Positions 1 through 29,584 of a stretch of DNA of 64,000 bases are shown here, in pieces (within the stretch, counting starts at the first letter, position 1; each line of letters opens with the position of its first letter). A program made the position numbers and the translations under genes. The notes beneath the pieces were generated by a model. It was not told where the DNA came from. It did no database searches and saw only the letters and a list, made by a program, of their open reading frames with translations. Origin of the DNA: Culex pipiens pallens (lineage: Eukaryota > Arthropoda > Insecta > Diptera > Culicidae); NCBI RefSeq assembly GCF_016801865.2, contig NC_068939.1, positions 75,771,517-75,835,516 on the forward strand, given 5' to 3'.

Positions 1-58
1 GCTTATCTACTGCCAAGCGCGTCGATTGTCAGCCTACAACAATAACATTAAAAATCTA

Positions 59-128
59 GATTAAATTTTCAAAACAACCTATCCCTCATGGGTTTCCTAT
101 GCAGATAGGACCTTTTGAAAATTTAATC
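59..128. repeat. Small foldback repeat, copy 1
   Basis: An inverted pair GATTAAATTTTCAAAA (59-74) and TTTTGAAAATTTAATC (113-128) encloses a loop with CATGGGTTTCCTATG. A related copy with the same loop and AGGTCCTAT/ATAGGACCT arms lies at 14474-14536, so this is a dispersed hairpin repeat. No coding potential is visible. The rest of 1-1150 shows no gene I can recognise. Confidence 0.6.
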
Positions 129-1149
129 GAGAAATCACAATTAAAATCTGTTGATCGCACTGCGTAAAAAAACATTACCAAAAAACTTTCCTCCTCCTTG
201 AGTTTGAGTCAGGATTCTCCGCTAAAGTTCTTGGTGATGGAGCCGCCGATCACACCCATCACACCTGGAATCCGGTCCGGTCCGGTCGTCAAAACGCGCG
301 CCTTGCTCTGTGGAAGGTGGAGCCGGCGATCACACCGACAAAACTTTTCCGTCCGTTGGTAAAAAATCACAAATTTTGCTTTGTTTTTTCTTTCTGTCAA
401 AACTGCTTGAAAAAACAAAAACAAATACCGAGTTGCCAAACATAACCAAAAACTGCTCGATAAAAGACGGCAAGGTTGCAAGATAGATTTACCCGGTTCA
501 AAAGTCGAGCAGACTCTGGTCGCTTTAACTCGCTTTAACGCGCGTTAACTTGCGATAACATGCTTTAAGGTGGCGTTATGTGAAAACTCGACACGATGAG
601 TGGCGTTGATGCTTTTCGAGCTCGTTTTAGTGCGTTTTAGTGTGTTATCGCGGAGTGACGTCCCCCTCGCTCTTCCCTCAGTCTTGATTTGGTCCCAAAA
701 ACCTCAAATCAACATTCAAACAGTATTGAATTTGACTTCTATCAATTATCAATGTATACATACATCATGATGAGTAAAATTGGCGTATACATCATTGTTT
801 GTTTGCTTAATAAAATGAGCCCCATACACGAGGTGGTCACTCCAAATATATTGCATTTATTTCATAAGTTAATCTGTATGTGCATCCATATTTACGTGCA
901 TACACAATTCCTCTATGAATTTTATTTCAGTGTTTTTCACAGCTGTCATCGCAAACGCGCGCACTGTTTACAAACAACAAAAAAATCAATCTGTCTCTAT
1001 TACATTTCCCGGCCGGGCGATTCGCTGGCGCTCTATTATCATCCGGCAATTTCATGGGCCAGCAGCTTCGTCGTAGTAAATCAGGATTTTGTTTTGTGTT
1101 GAATTTAGTACGTGTTCCGGACTCAGTAAGGCACCAGCAATCGAGATGG

Positions 1150-1626
1150 GAGGCAACCCAGGAGGACAAGTCGATCGAGCTGCTGAACGTGGACCCTGTT
1201 GAGACGGAGGACGACGGGGCGGTGGTGGTGCTGGACTCCAAGCGGAAGGGCAAGCGCACCGTAATCAAGACTTTGACACGGCAGACGTACTTTTTGCCCA
1301 TGTTTGGCCTGGTTGATCCAGAGAAACTCAAGCCGGGCGATTTGGTGGGCGTAAACAAGGACTCGTACCTCATCCTGGAGACACTTCCGGCCGACCGAGC
1401 AGTATTCGGACATTGGCGGGTTGGACAGGCAAATCCAGAAACTGATTGAGGCCGTCGTGCTGCCGACGATGCACAAGGACAAGTTCAAGAACCTGAGAAT
1501 TCATCCACCGAAGTCGACCTACCTGAAGCTGGCCGGCCAGTAGCTGGTGCAGATGTTCATCGGAGACGGTGCCAAGCTCGTCTGGGACGCGTCCGAACTG
1601 GCCAAGGAAAAGTCGCCGTTGGTTTA
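1150..1626 (+). pseudogene. Rpt5 (26S proteasome regulatory ATPase 6A/PSMC3) pseudogene
   Basis: The translation reads EDKS, then [58 protein letters not shown], and in other frames [39 protein letters not shown], then a stop, [13 protein letters not shown] and ELAKEKSPL. This is the order of proteasome ATPase Rpt5. It is broken: about 70 codons of the N-terminal coiled coil are missing between EDKS and IELL, part of the linker before DIGGLD is missing with a frameshift, the segment that would carry the Walker A loop (GPPGTGKT) is missing after IHPPK, and there is an in-frame TAG. No introns are seen, which suits a retrocopy or a captured cDNA. It ends near the Rad54B-like fragment that comes from the other strand. 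Confidence 0.9.
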
Positions 1627-1739
1627 ATTTCTTTTTATTTGTGAAATCAGCTGTTTTTGTATTGTTAGATATGATGAAAAAAACGATATTAACCGCCCCC
1701 TCCTCTCCCTTCTCCCCCCATGCGACAACTCGTTGGGTT

Positions 1740-2760
1740 GCGAACAGGTGCGCGTACTTTTTCAACTTGCTATTCGGCCTCACGATGAACGTAAAGATCC
1801 GTTCCTGCTTCAACCACTTTGTTATCTCTCGATCCCAGTTGTCCACCAAACTGCTCGGAGTCACGACCAGAACCCGCTTCACAATCGGCTGCCCGTTAGG
1901 TCCCTGATTCTTCAACGTCTTCCCTAGTCCCATCTCGTCGGCCAAATTCGCTCCAAACTGTTCCGAGTCTTCACGTTTCATTCCCAAAACGCATTCGTAC
2001 AGAAAGCTCACCCCTTCCCGCTGGTGAGGCCGCAAATGCTCAGCCACGCAGTACGGAACGCAACCCTTTGTTATACTTCCACTGATCGAACGAAGGCTCC
2101 CGCATCGTCAACGGAACAATGTCCCCGTAATCGCTTCCTCCCCACCGTCCCAACCTGCTCGACACCCGTGTCGACACCACAATCGGACTCCCGGCGCACA
2201 TCGACTCCGCCGGCGGCCTAAACCCTCCTCTCGCCCCGAATCGAACCCTCTTCACCGGCACATCATTCTCCTTGGCCACCTCCCCATCAATCCACTCCAC
2301 CAGTTCAACCTCCTTATTCAACCGCGAACCCTCCTACAGCTCCTCCCCCTTCACCAACCCGGAGCTCCCAATCACCTTGCCGTCCTCGTCGCCCAACGTG
2401 GCGCTCTTCCCGCCCACGATGGTCAACGTTCCGTCGCCCTCCCACGTTTTGTGCTTTTTGGTCGTTATTTTGCCCCAGCACACTTGCGTCGTCGTTGGTT
2501 CTGCGGGGGTGTGCAACGCTGCCGGCTTTCTGACTGCGGCGGCTTGGGCTTCCAACACGCGGGCATGGTTCTCCGAGCTGGTGAGCAGCTCCAGCATGCC
2601 CGGATCCGGTTGGGCTTGCGGTAACGGCTGCGGTCGGATTGTGAGGGTGGTGGAAGTTCGGCCGGCAGGGACCGCTTCATCGACGGTCCTGCCGTCATCA
2701 CCCGCATTTGCTTCAGTGCTGACGTTTCTGGTCCCGCTGTCCCAATCTTCGTAGGGCACC
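1740..2760 (-). pseudogene. Rad54B-like SNF2 helicase pseudogene
   Basis: Read on the minus strand, the frame from about 2760 to 2337 gives CWGKITTKKHKTWEGDGTL and GDEDGKVIGSSGLVKGEEL, then a TAG at 2336-2334, and the same frame continues RLNKEVELVEWIDGEVAKE to a stop at 2040. A shifted frame from about 2048 gives [72 protein letters not shown] and KLKKYA. These are the N-terminal domain, motif I (DEMGLGKT) and motif Ia of Rad54B-type Swi2/Snf2 ATPases. About 12 codons usually found between GLGKTL and the QGP segment are absent and everything after motif Ia is gone. One nonsense codon, one frameshift, one deletion and a 3' truncation make it non-functional. No introns are visible. Confidence 0.85.
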
Positions 2761-2869
2761 GGAAATCCTGAAGGTGAAAAAATATACCTCCAGCTGGATT
2801 GGAGCGGTGACAGTTTGTAAATGAAGGAAACAAACAAGTGACAGTTCTGAACTGTCACTATCCACACTG

Positions 2870-3762
2870 AATATCGTGCAGATAAATAATATTTACGCCT
2901 GTATTTACGATATTTACGAAATATTTACGGAAGTAAATCCAATGCGCTACGGATCAACCATGTGCCCAACCCCGTGGCCCCATAGCAGTTTTTTGAAAAA
3001 TTCTTTCGTCAGGAGGTAGCTTTTAAGATTCTTTATCAGACGGAATACCTATGAAGAGACGGTATACGGTTAAAGCTGGAAGGCAACAACCGGGGCAAGT
3101 TGCTGAAGATACATTTTCAGTGGCAATATCTGGAGGATCGAATCATCGGATCTTTGCAAACTAATAACATGGTAAGTGTGTGGAGAAGGAAAAGGATAAA
3201 ATTCGCTCCAAGAAGTATTTGCTGATGATTCCGTTGGATTTTCTAGTTGGATTTTGGGACATTTTCGTCAAGATGATTCAGATCTTGAACGACGATCGTC
3301 GAGGAGGACGTCGCTAAAATTGTGTTTATGATTCCGGAGCGGATTCTTTAATTCGAATTTCGCATCTTTGAATGTCCGCTAATTGAACGTATTCGAATTA
3401 AAAAGCACTGAACCGTCAAAACCAGTTTTCAAAGTGATGTTGACGTTTCAACACCATTGTTCGCCAATTTCCGAACACGTGGTTTCAAGCTTTTGACAGC
3501 AAACCGGCAAATGAGGCGGTATGAATGAAAGTTGCGGTAAGAAATCTGTTGCTCCGAACAAAAATGTAGCGGGTTGTCGTTAGCTTGTACATCAGCCTGT
3601 GGCGCAACAGCTTTGACAAGTTGCGCTCGTATTTTGATTTTTGTCTGCTTTCACAATAAAAAAAATGAAATTCTCTGAAAATTTCAACCTTTTCCTTCCT
3701 TCAATTACCTATCCTACCAAATGTACTTAACTATTTTGAAACAAAAGTTTGAAATGGGCAAG
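2870..3762. other. Intergenic stretch, no gene recognised
   Basis: Short open pieces occur on the plus strand around 3078-3175 (reading KLEGNNRGKLLKIHFQW) and 3200-3320, but they contain stops and I do not recognise a family. They may be decayed remains of another captured gene. ATTTACG is repeated several times at 2890-2936. No RNA gene or promoter is evident. Confidence 0.4.
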
Positions 3763-5262
3763 AATTGGGTACTAAAGCCCTATGTCAATTTTTATGTACA
3801 ACGGTAAAAAACACGATTGAAAACCATTTCTGATCACTTTTTTCATTTTAATGCTAAAAAAAAATAATGACTAGACAACATTTTTTCGATGGATCAATTA
3901 TGGTCCCCTTGGAAAGAGCTGTCAAGTAGGAACACGCAGAAAAAGGGATAATCAATTCGATAAGTTTCTGCCATCATTTCGATAAATAAAATTATCGGTT
4001 GGCAACCAATAATTTATTTTATCAAATTCAATAAGTTTTCTTATCAATCTGATAAAAGATATTTATCAATTTGATAAACTATATTATCATTTTGATAAAC
4101 GTCACTGGAGAAACGTCAATAGCAAAATGTTTCAAATCGATAAAAATGCTTATCATTTTGATATATTAATTTTATCACAATTTTTTTATCGAAATAAAAA
4201 TTGAATTTATCACCGATCCCCAGGTAGTTTTGCCGTATTTTATCATTTCAAATTATTTAAAATTCAAATTCACTTTAACAACTGCATTTATTCTCGTAAA
4301 TCTTAGTTTTTTTTTATATCTGACAATTAACAAATCCTCCCGGTTTAACAGCAGTCTCGGCCATTTCCACGCTCGTGTGGTCTTGGCCAGGTGACCCTGT
4401 AGCTTCTTAATTGTCCTCCACTGCGTGCTCTATTTCCTTCTTATCCGTTTTAGGTTGTTCCTTTACCTTCTCCGGTCGTGTTTGTTTCGCTCCTGCGCTT
4501 CCGGTGGACAAGTGAACTCGCAAGTGAAGCTGGATAAGTATGCGCCTGGGAAGAAAAGCATTTGATTATTTTGTAGGGAGTTGAACCGTCTATAAAATCT
4601 TCAGATTAATTACCGTGAGATGAATGTTTCCTTCAAAATCTGACTAAAAAACACTAAAAAACACGATCTTCAAATCTTCAAAATCTGACTCACTAGAGGA
4701 GCTTCTCCCTGGGAACTTCGAGCGCCGCGTTTTCACAATTTTTTTTTCCTGGCGTGGAGCTTCTTCGGTATTTTCAAGTTATTTTGTGGTAAAACTTGTA
4801 AATTTCGCAATATTACTGTTTTTCTGCAAGAAACTGATCAAGTTTGTAAAAAAATATGTAAATTTTATCGGGAACGTTCCCATTTTTGTGGGCAGCAACA
4901 AAACAATAACAAAGAACAAGATCGAAGCTGTCATTTTATTCAATAATTTGTTTTATTGAAATGATAATCTTTCTTATTATTTCAAAAAAAAAAAACTTTA
5001 TCAAAGTGATAAAGTTTACTTATCACATCGATAAATCGGGGTTATTGATTCTGATAAATGATATTATTGATTTGATAATGCAGAATTTTTCTGCGTAAAC
5101 TTTTCTGTCAAGAAGGACCGCGAGGTTAATTTTTCAAAACTGATTTAAAAATTCATTTTAAACTCTTTGTGGTCGTACAAAGGGCCATTGTACTCAGAAA
5201 AATAAGCTTTATCGCTGTAAACAATGATATCAGCAATGTAAGCTTCATTTTAGGACCCAATT
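3763..5262. mobile_element. MITE (AATTGGGT-TIR family), copy 1, interrupted
   Basis: The ends AATTGGGTACTAAA and TTTAGGACCCAATT form imperfect terminal inverted repeats. Outside the insert, the sequence matches the uninterrupted 333-bp copy at 15992-16324 almost base for base (AACATTTTTTCGATGGATCA, GACCGCGAG, CTTTATCGCTGTAAACAAT). The copy is split after GTCAAGTAGG by a 1.16-kb insert (3934-5096), after which TTTTCTGTCAAGAAGG resumes. It is non-coding and non-autonomous; I cannot assign the superfamily because the target duplication is unclear. Confidence 0.85.
3934..5096. mobile_element. Nested MITE rich in GATAA/TTATC motifs
   Basis: This insert inside the older MITE has terminal inverted repeats ACGCAGAAAAA and TTTTTCTGCGT. 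Its outer 250 bp on the left and 150 bp on the right contain many GATAA/TTATC words in both orientations (for example TTATCAATTTGATAA, TTATCATTTTGATAA, TTATCAAAGTGATAA). The centre (about 4240-4900) is different in composition and more GC-rich, with no long open frame. Subterminal repeats of this sort commonly serve as transposase-binding sites in DNA transposons (known); that role here is inference. Confidence 0.8.
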
Positions 5263-5379
5263 CTCGAAGCAAGCGGCCAGTTTAGAAATAGATTTTCCTA
5301 AAACAGTTTTGAATTTTATTTCCGTGCCCATTGCAGAATCCAGCCTCGAAATTCGATGTTTTTTCTCAATCCACCTTTT

Positions 5380-5763
5380 CAAACGTCAACTCTGACAGCT
5401 CCACCCCCTCGAGTTCTGCCCTGGCTGCAATATTTTTCTCTCGTCGTCAGTCGTCACAGCAAAAGAAGTCAGCAGGCAGCGCACGAAGCAAATCCTAGAT
5501 CTTTTTTGTTCGTTCAACTCGGATTTTAATTCTAAGTGCGCGTACTTGGTTCGAACAAAGAGAAAACAGTGCTTCTCCTTCAATTAGTCTCATCGCGTCG
5601 CGGGTTTGCTGTGGTGGCCGTGAAAAAAGGTGCTTTTCCAAACGAGTGATTTCCAAAAGATTGTGCAACGTAATTACCAGGGCCAGGTTTCGGATTAGCT
5701 GAGCAAACAGACGGTTCCTGTTGGCCCACCATCTAGCACCCCCGAGGGAAGAAAGCAGCCACA
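5380..5763 (+). promoter_or_regulatory. Probable Rab2 promoter and 5' UTR
   Basis: The 380 bases before the Rab2 start are GC-richer than the flanks and free of repeats. A TCAGTC word at 5447, in CGTCGTCAGTCGTCAC, resembles the arthropod initiator (TCAGT). No TATA box is visible, which fits a housekeeping gene. The transcription start is inferred only; cap-site data would be needed to place it. Confidence 0.35.
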
Positions 5764-23753
<17,990 letters not shown>

Positions 23754-24700
23754 ATGTGATGGTTGCCAAATCGAAAAAGAATAAAACCCACACACACACA
23801 TATAGCAAACAAACAAACCAACAGCTACAACCACACACAATCACCACACCCACTAACACAAACACACCGCGTACACCCGTGCCCGTGAAATCGTGACAAA
23901 AAGTGTGATTCTTGGACGCGCGCGCGCAGCATGTTTGTGTGTGTTGTGTAAACGGGACGTGATTTTGCACGCGTGGTAAGAAAATACAATTTAACAACCC
24001 CTTTTTTTAATTTTTAAAAATACATACAACAAAAAACACACTAACTAAAACGTTTAAACAAAAAAGACCATACAAAGTGAGACAAAACTGAGTTGCAGTT
24101 TGTGCGCGGAAAGAAGGGGCAGCAAAAATCGGCTGATTTAAGTTCAATTCGCTCATCGTACGATCACGAAAATTAGGCAACAAGATTGACTAATTGATAA
24201 ACGTTCTTAAGAAACAGCAAACAAACTCTGATGCATGTTTAGTACTATATCTTGTAATTTAAAACAAAAAAAAGAAGTAAATCTCTACCAATTAAACCAA
24301 CAAACAACCAACCAACACAACTATTGAATTTTTCTAGCGTAAGCCGAATTTGCTACTTGCAATTTTCCATCGGATTCTTGAAAATAGATGAACAACAACT
24401 ACAAACAAAAAAAAAGCTTTTACCAAATAGAGTTTCCATTTGTTCTGTTTTTAAAATAAAAGAATCAATCACACACAAGCGCATTCCACGACGAGAAAAA
24501 AACGTGTTTCTTCCCTTGCCCCCCTCCTTCAAAACAATAGTAAGACAACACTCGATTGAAACCTCCCTCACAATTAATTGGTAAACACAATCGGTATGCG
24601 GAAGATGATGATGAGATTTATAAACCTAATTACTATTGATCTATTCGAAAAAAAGAAATAAAAGCAAACAAGCTTGTGGTGTGTGTGCATTAATTGTCGC
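23754..24700 (+). terminator. Rab2 3' UTR with three candidate poly-A signals
   Basis: AATAAA occurs at 23780-23785, 24455-24460 and 24657-24662. The first is only 27 bases after the stop and may be too close to be the main site. The region is rich in CA and ACAAAC repeats, common in insect 3' UTRs. The long repeat-free stretch suggests the distal sites are used. Confidence 0.45.
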
Positions 24701-24939
24701 GTATATTTTAAAACAACAAACATGCTTAAAATTGGAAACGTTTTTTTTTTTTGTAAAACCCTTAGATGCGAAATTTTATTTTGATTGTTTATTAGTTATT
24801 TTGTTTTCCCTTAGATAGAGAGATTCGGAAGATTTTAAGTTGCAGCAAGCCACCATCATTGGGAGAATTATGTTGTAAATTGCACTTACGGTTACTTTTC
24901 AGTTGTGATCAATTTAAAGTAAACTAAAAACATAAACTA

Positions 24940-25600
24940 TGGATAATATAATTATTACTGATATAAGTAGTCGTTGTTTCTTTGGGCTAAGTGAAATATC
25001 ACCAAACAAATGTATTAAAATTAAAATTTTAAATTTTCCTTTTTTTAAATCTTTGCATGGCGATATTTCAACAACTAAGGGCAGGGTAGGCAAATGGCAA
25101 AAAACCATCGCGAAGCCATCGTTTGATTTATTACCTTCCAGTTACAGAATTCACTATAATGATGTATGAAGCAATTGTAGATTTTGTACAAACGAACAAT
25201 TTTGTAGAACATTGTTTTGTTCCAAAGTGAATGCTGTTGACACTAGAGCGTAAACAATGTCTAAAAATGCCACCATCGGCGTCCCTCACTCGCGATGGTG
25301 AGGGGATTTTTGTTTACGCTCTAATGTCAACAGCATTCAGTTTAGAACAAAACAATGTTTTAGAAAGTTGTTCATTAGTAAAATATCTACACGTGCTCCA
25401 TACATGATAATAGTAAATTCCTTAACTGGAAGAAAATAAATTTAAAAAGCTTTTTGGAGGCCCATCGGCAAATACCTTCCCTGACTAAGGGTCATATTAA
25501 CAAAGTTCTTTAAAGCAAAAAATAGAGAATTTTCTCAGCTTTTCAAAAGTGGACAAACATGGGTACTTATTTTAAAAACGTTACTTATTAGGCTTTCTAG
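24940..25600. mobile_element. Decayed foldback element
   Basis: The best-paired core is TGAATGCTGTTGACACTAGA with the inverse TCTAATGTCAACAGCATTCA (25230-25340). Pairing continues outward through AGAACATTGTTTTGTTC and GAACAAAACAATGTTTT, then through TTACCTTCCAGTTA and TTAACTGGAAG. The outer arms hold phrases shared with FB1 (CTAAGGG, GATATTTCAACAACTAAGG). Outer limits are approximate. Confidence 0.55.
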
Positions 25601-25867
25601 TCATAAATTTACCAACACATTCAAAGTATGTTTACATTACAGCTGGACGTTTGTTTGCATCAGGTTTCCTATCTCTTTCTAGCAAAAGTTTTTTGTCAGG
25701 CGTCTTTTAGCTGGTTTTTTGGACTGACCGCCCGATATGCCTGCCAACATACTTCGCAGGGCTGTGACAGCTCGAGCTCGATCATTGTTTGCATCAGGAC
25801 ACTGTGACGAGAAGTTCGTCATTTTTGGGTTAAATTATATTTTTTTCACTGGGCCTAGAAAGCCTTA
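25588..25867. mobile_element. Possible MITE with TWAGGCTTTCTAG ends
   Basis: TTAGGCTTTCTAG at 25588 is matched by CTAGAAAGCCTTA at 25855-25867. The inside has TTTGTTTGCATCAGG twice. No target duplication was found, so this is tentative. Confidence 0.35.
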
Positions 25868-25963
25868 TAGAGTGATTCCAATCCCCTTCGCCCTTAACGT
25901 GATCGCAGCGTCAAAGAGGTCCTAATAAAAATAAGTGATGAGTAAAAAAAACAAACTGCCTAT

Positions 25964-26686
25964 TAGAGTGTAACAAAAAATGACTTTTTGGCGGGCATTC
26001 AGGGGTTTGTTTCGGTGGGCATACTGAGCCTAAATCCCAAATATGAGCTTGATTGGACGTAACAGGAGCTGGCGCTCCGCCCTTCAATTTTAAATGGGAT
26101 TTAACCCGTAAAAAAAGATTTTTTCAAAAATGTCACTTTTTGAGGCATTTTGGCCACCAACGCGTTTACCAAAAACATCACTGGCGTGTAGGCCAGATCC
26201 TTGCGCATCTTTTGGTATATATAACATTGAAGTTTGGAGCACCCTAGAGCTCGGTACAGACCTTCAAAGTTTGGCATTTTTTCGAAAAATCGGCCCCAGC
26301 AAAAAAGATATGCGTCGCACCTCGCGACGCCCGAGACGCCATTTGATTTTGCTGGGACCGATTTTTCGAAAAAATGCCAAACTTTGAAGGTCTGTACCGA
26401 GCTCCAGGGTGCTCCAAACTTCAATGTTATATATACCAAAAGATGCGCAAGGATCTGGCCTACACGCCAGTGATGTTTTTGGTAAACGCATTCGTGGCCA
26501 AAATGCCTCAAAAAGTGACATTTTTGAAAAAATCTTTTTTTAAGGGTTAAATCCCATTTAAAATTGAAGGGCGGAGCGCCAGCTCCTGTTACGTCCAATC
26601 AAGCTCATATTTGAGATTTAGGCTCAGTATGCCCACCGGAACAAACCCCTAAATGCCCGCCAAAAAGTCATTTTTGTTACATCCTA
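25964..26686. mobile_element. Near-perfect foldback element FB4 (TAGAGTGTAACA ends)
   Basis: The 723-bp palindrome has ends TAGAGTGTAACAAAAA and TTTTTGTTACATCCTA and a perfect 8-bp target duplication CTGCCTAT (25956-25963 and 26687-26694). Arms of about 340 bp pair almost without gaps around a GC-rich loop (about 26300-26350). TAG ends and 8-bp duplications fit hAT (inference). Open frames inside are mirror images of each other and are not genes. Confidence 0.9.
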
Positions 26687-26694
26687 CTGCCTAT

Positions 26695-28550
26695 AGACTT
26701 TTTGTCAAGATTGTACATACACCGCCGTGGGGAAATAGATTGAGGTTATGTAAATTCAGAGCATTTTTTAAATTGTTTGTAATTTTAGATAGGTAAGTCA
26801 CATCTTGAAAATTCTGAATCTACAAGAAAGGTCTTTTCATAACCTTTCTAAAAATATATAATATGGCAGGATTCCATGCAAAAACCACCCTTTTTTGCAA
26901 ATCGTGAAATTTACTGTTTTATTGCAGGTTGACCACCGTTTTGAAATTCCCGACTTTTCCAGAATCTCAAATAATGGGTATTTCTTATCTAAAGAATGAT
27001 TTCAAACAAAAAACTCATTGTAAAAAGTCAATATCAACCATCAAAAAACTGTTGACAATTTTCGTAAAAACAGAAATATAACAACAAATTCCTTCTAAAA
27101 AAAAAAACTTGCAAAAATGGAAGCACTCATGATTTTGATTCAAATTAGAAACATAAAAAAGTCTTTGAAAAATAACCGAAAACTTAATAATATTAAAAAT
27201 TTAATGTTTATTTTTAAAATTGGCAAAAGATAGTTTTTGATACTTCGTTTCAACTGGAAATGACAAAAAGTTCAAGATTACTGAATTTGAAATATTTTTC
27301 TTAATTTTTAAACATGATTGCTGTTATTATTCTTTCAATGAATTTAGAAAATACATAGAAATACGTAAAAAAATGTTTTTACAAACATTCCTCTAAAATT
27401 TTGTTATTATTTTTTGAATTTACCTTGATTTATCTAGTTGTCAGTATTTAACTGCTTAAATTTTTTCAATGAAAAAAAAAATTGACAAGAATCAATGTTT
27501 TAACACTAATTTTATGTAAAATGTTTGAAAGAACAAATTCTTTAAACATATTTGCAATAACTTAAACCAAAATTTGTTGATTTTTTTTAGCAAATTCAAT
27601 ATTTTTTCATGTTTTTAAAAAGTAAAAAAAATCATTCAGAACGGACAACGAATGGATTTCTACTATTTAAGTTTCTGATTACTGAAGATCAAACTTTATT
27701 TAAAGTAATTCACCCATACTCACAAAAAAGTTCAACGAAATCATATGGATTTTTTTTAAATGACTTAATGAATTTAGTTCAACAGTTAAAAATATTTACA
27801 GCAAAAAAAAAAACATTGCCAAACTTTTTAAAATATATTCAATCAATGTGATAAAATGAAACAGAACCCTACGTTTATGCTAGCCATAATCGTTAAAATT
27901 ATGCTCAATTTTTATATCTTTCATTAACTTTGTTGTTGTTTTAAGTTAAAGAATAAGAGGAAATGTTTGATAAACCAAAAAAATAAAAATAAACTCTTAG
28001 TTCATCAAAAAATATTGTAAAAAATTGTGTCACATACATTCAGTGTTTATTAGGATTTTTAATGTATTAAAAAATCTTTTCATTCTCAAGTAGGAAAGGA
28101 ATCCTAAATTTAAAGTAAGTTACCAAAGAAGAATTGAGTGAATTTAATTTGAAAATTGTACAAAATATTACAAAATTATTCAAAAATTAGATTTTTTTTT
28201 CTAGCTGGTATTTTTGGGATTCCCGACTTTCTGAATAAAAATGACAAATTCCCGACTTTTTCCCGATTTTTATCGGATTTTAGCGAATTCCCGACTTGAT
28301 TGGCCAGGGTGGTTTTACTAAATCTTATAAATTTCAATAGGGACTTATGGGACCCCAAGACGAATCGAATGAGGCCAATACGGTCAAAATCGGCTCAGTC
28401 AGTGACGAGATATTCCTGTGACATTGATTCGGTACACATGTCTACATACAGCCAAACACATAGACATTTGCTCAGTTGGTGATTCTAAGTCGATATGTAC
28501 AAATGAAGGTAGGTCTAGGACCTCAAAAATCAAATTATTCGCTCTACAGC
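26695..28550. other. AT-rich intergenic stretch with degenerate repeat
   Basis: GACCACCGTTTTGAAATTCCCGACTT at about 26932 and TCCCGACTTGATTGGCCAGGGTGG at about 28287-28312 look like the inverted ends of a large decayed element. They share the CAGGGTGG end type with the element at 6409-7512. The inside is AT-rich without a coding match. No gene is seen. Confidence 0.4.
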
Positions 28551-28554
28551 ATTG

Positions 28555-28930
28555 CCTTGGCGTTCTCGATTGCGAGATTCCTACTCGAAACTAGGTGTTC
28601 GAAGGCTTGATTGTTGAGGCAATTGCAAACCTCTTTTTACACCTTAGCTTCCATCCACCCCGGGATTCGAACTGACGACCTTTGGATTGTTAGTCCAACT
28701 GCCTACCAGCGACTCCACCGAGGCAGGACCCAGGGAGACGACTCCTACACCTGGACTGAGCTATCGACCTAACCTCTAGGTTAGAGACCGGGGCCAACAT
28801 TTACTTCCCTTCCGACGGAAGGCGTGATCAGACAAATCTCGTCTCGAAAAATGCCACCGGGACCGTCTGGGATCGAACCCAGGCCGACTGGGTGAGAGGC
28901 AATCACGCTTACCCCTACACCACGGTCCCG
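28555..28930 (-). mobile_element. Dimeric tRNA-derived SINE
   Basis: On the minus strand, 28930-28856 is a tRNA-Glu-like unit: CGGGACCGTGGTGTAGG, a loop with CTC, and the B-box GGTTCGATCCC. The closing CGGTCCCG pairs with the start. A second tRNA-like unit at about 28728-28656 has A-box TGGAGTCGCTGG, anticodon-arm TTGGACTAACAATCCAA and B-box GTTCGAATCCC. About 120 bases separate them, and a tail runs to about 28555. Two tRNA-like units in tandem recall the Twin-type SINEs reported in Culex (established precedent), but I cannot confirm the family. Confidence 0.65.
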
Positions 28931-29146
28931 GCCAGGTCTAGGACCTAGGAGGTCTAAATAAAAAGTTAATTTTTCGAGTGATTTTATAGCCTTTCCTCAG
29001 TAAGGTGAGGAAGGCAAAAATGAATAACTGCAACTATTCTCAAAAAAGTTACCTTAAAATGGCTATAATTTGAAAAACAAATAAGATTTTACATCAGAAA
29101 ATGAAGTTGATTTTTTTTAAATCAGTATTGATTCAAAATTTTATAA

Positions 29147-29236
29147 AGAAGATACAGCGTCCTCAAAACTCGTCTAAAACGTGATTTTCGAGCAAAAAAC
29201 ACGTTTTAGACGAGTTTTGAACACGCTGTATCTTTT
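29147..29236. repeat. Short perfect hairpin
   Basis: AGATACAGCGTcctCAAAAC and CTCGTCTAAAACGTG at the left are mirrored by CACGTTTTAGACGAG and TTTTGAACACGCTGTATCT at the right. The loop is about 20 bases. It is probably the core of a small foldback. Confidence 0.6.
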
Positions 29237-29578
29237 TATAGGAGCAAGTTAGCACCATACTCTCTTCGGGAAAGTTGTAGAGCACCGGTTTTGATACAGC
29301 ATAAAACATGGATTTTTTAAATATCTAAATTCAAAAAACTACGTTTTCCCATGCAAATTTATAGGGAAAATTGAACCGCTTTGCGCAAAGCGAGGACTGA
29401 ACCAATTGTTCTCAAACTTTAGGGAGTTATTAAGGACCCCAAAAGGAACTGATGTTGCTGTGCTCACTAAATTTGGACAACTTTATTTTTTCCCATACAA
29501 CCATAATACACCCTAATGTGTCATGTTTCTTTCAACGAAGTAAAACTCCACCAGCTCTAGTTAATTCCACCTGTAACG

Positions 29579-29584
29579 TTTATT
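29579..29584 (-). terminator. DDX20 poly-A signal
   Basis: TTTATT on the plus strand is AATAAA on the gene strand, about 230 bases after the DDX20 stop codon. It is the only well-placed signal seen before the repeats begin. Confidence 0.55.

Noticed and set aside
1370..2047. Single 225-residue helicase-like open frame on the minus strand
   Set aside because: Only the first 100 or so residues are Rad54B-like. The rest is antisense to the Rpt5 pseudogene, and the helicase is truncated and frameshifted. Annotated as pseudogene.
26101..26598. 165-residue open frame with many homologous frames on both strands
   Set aside because: It reads across the FB4 palindrome. The mirror-image frames on both strands show it is an effect of the inverted repeat, not a gene.
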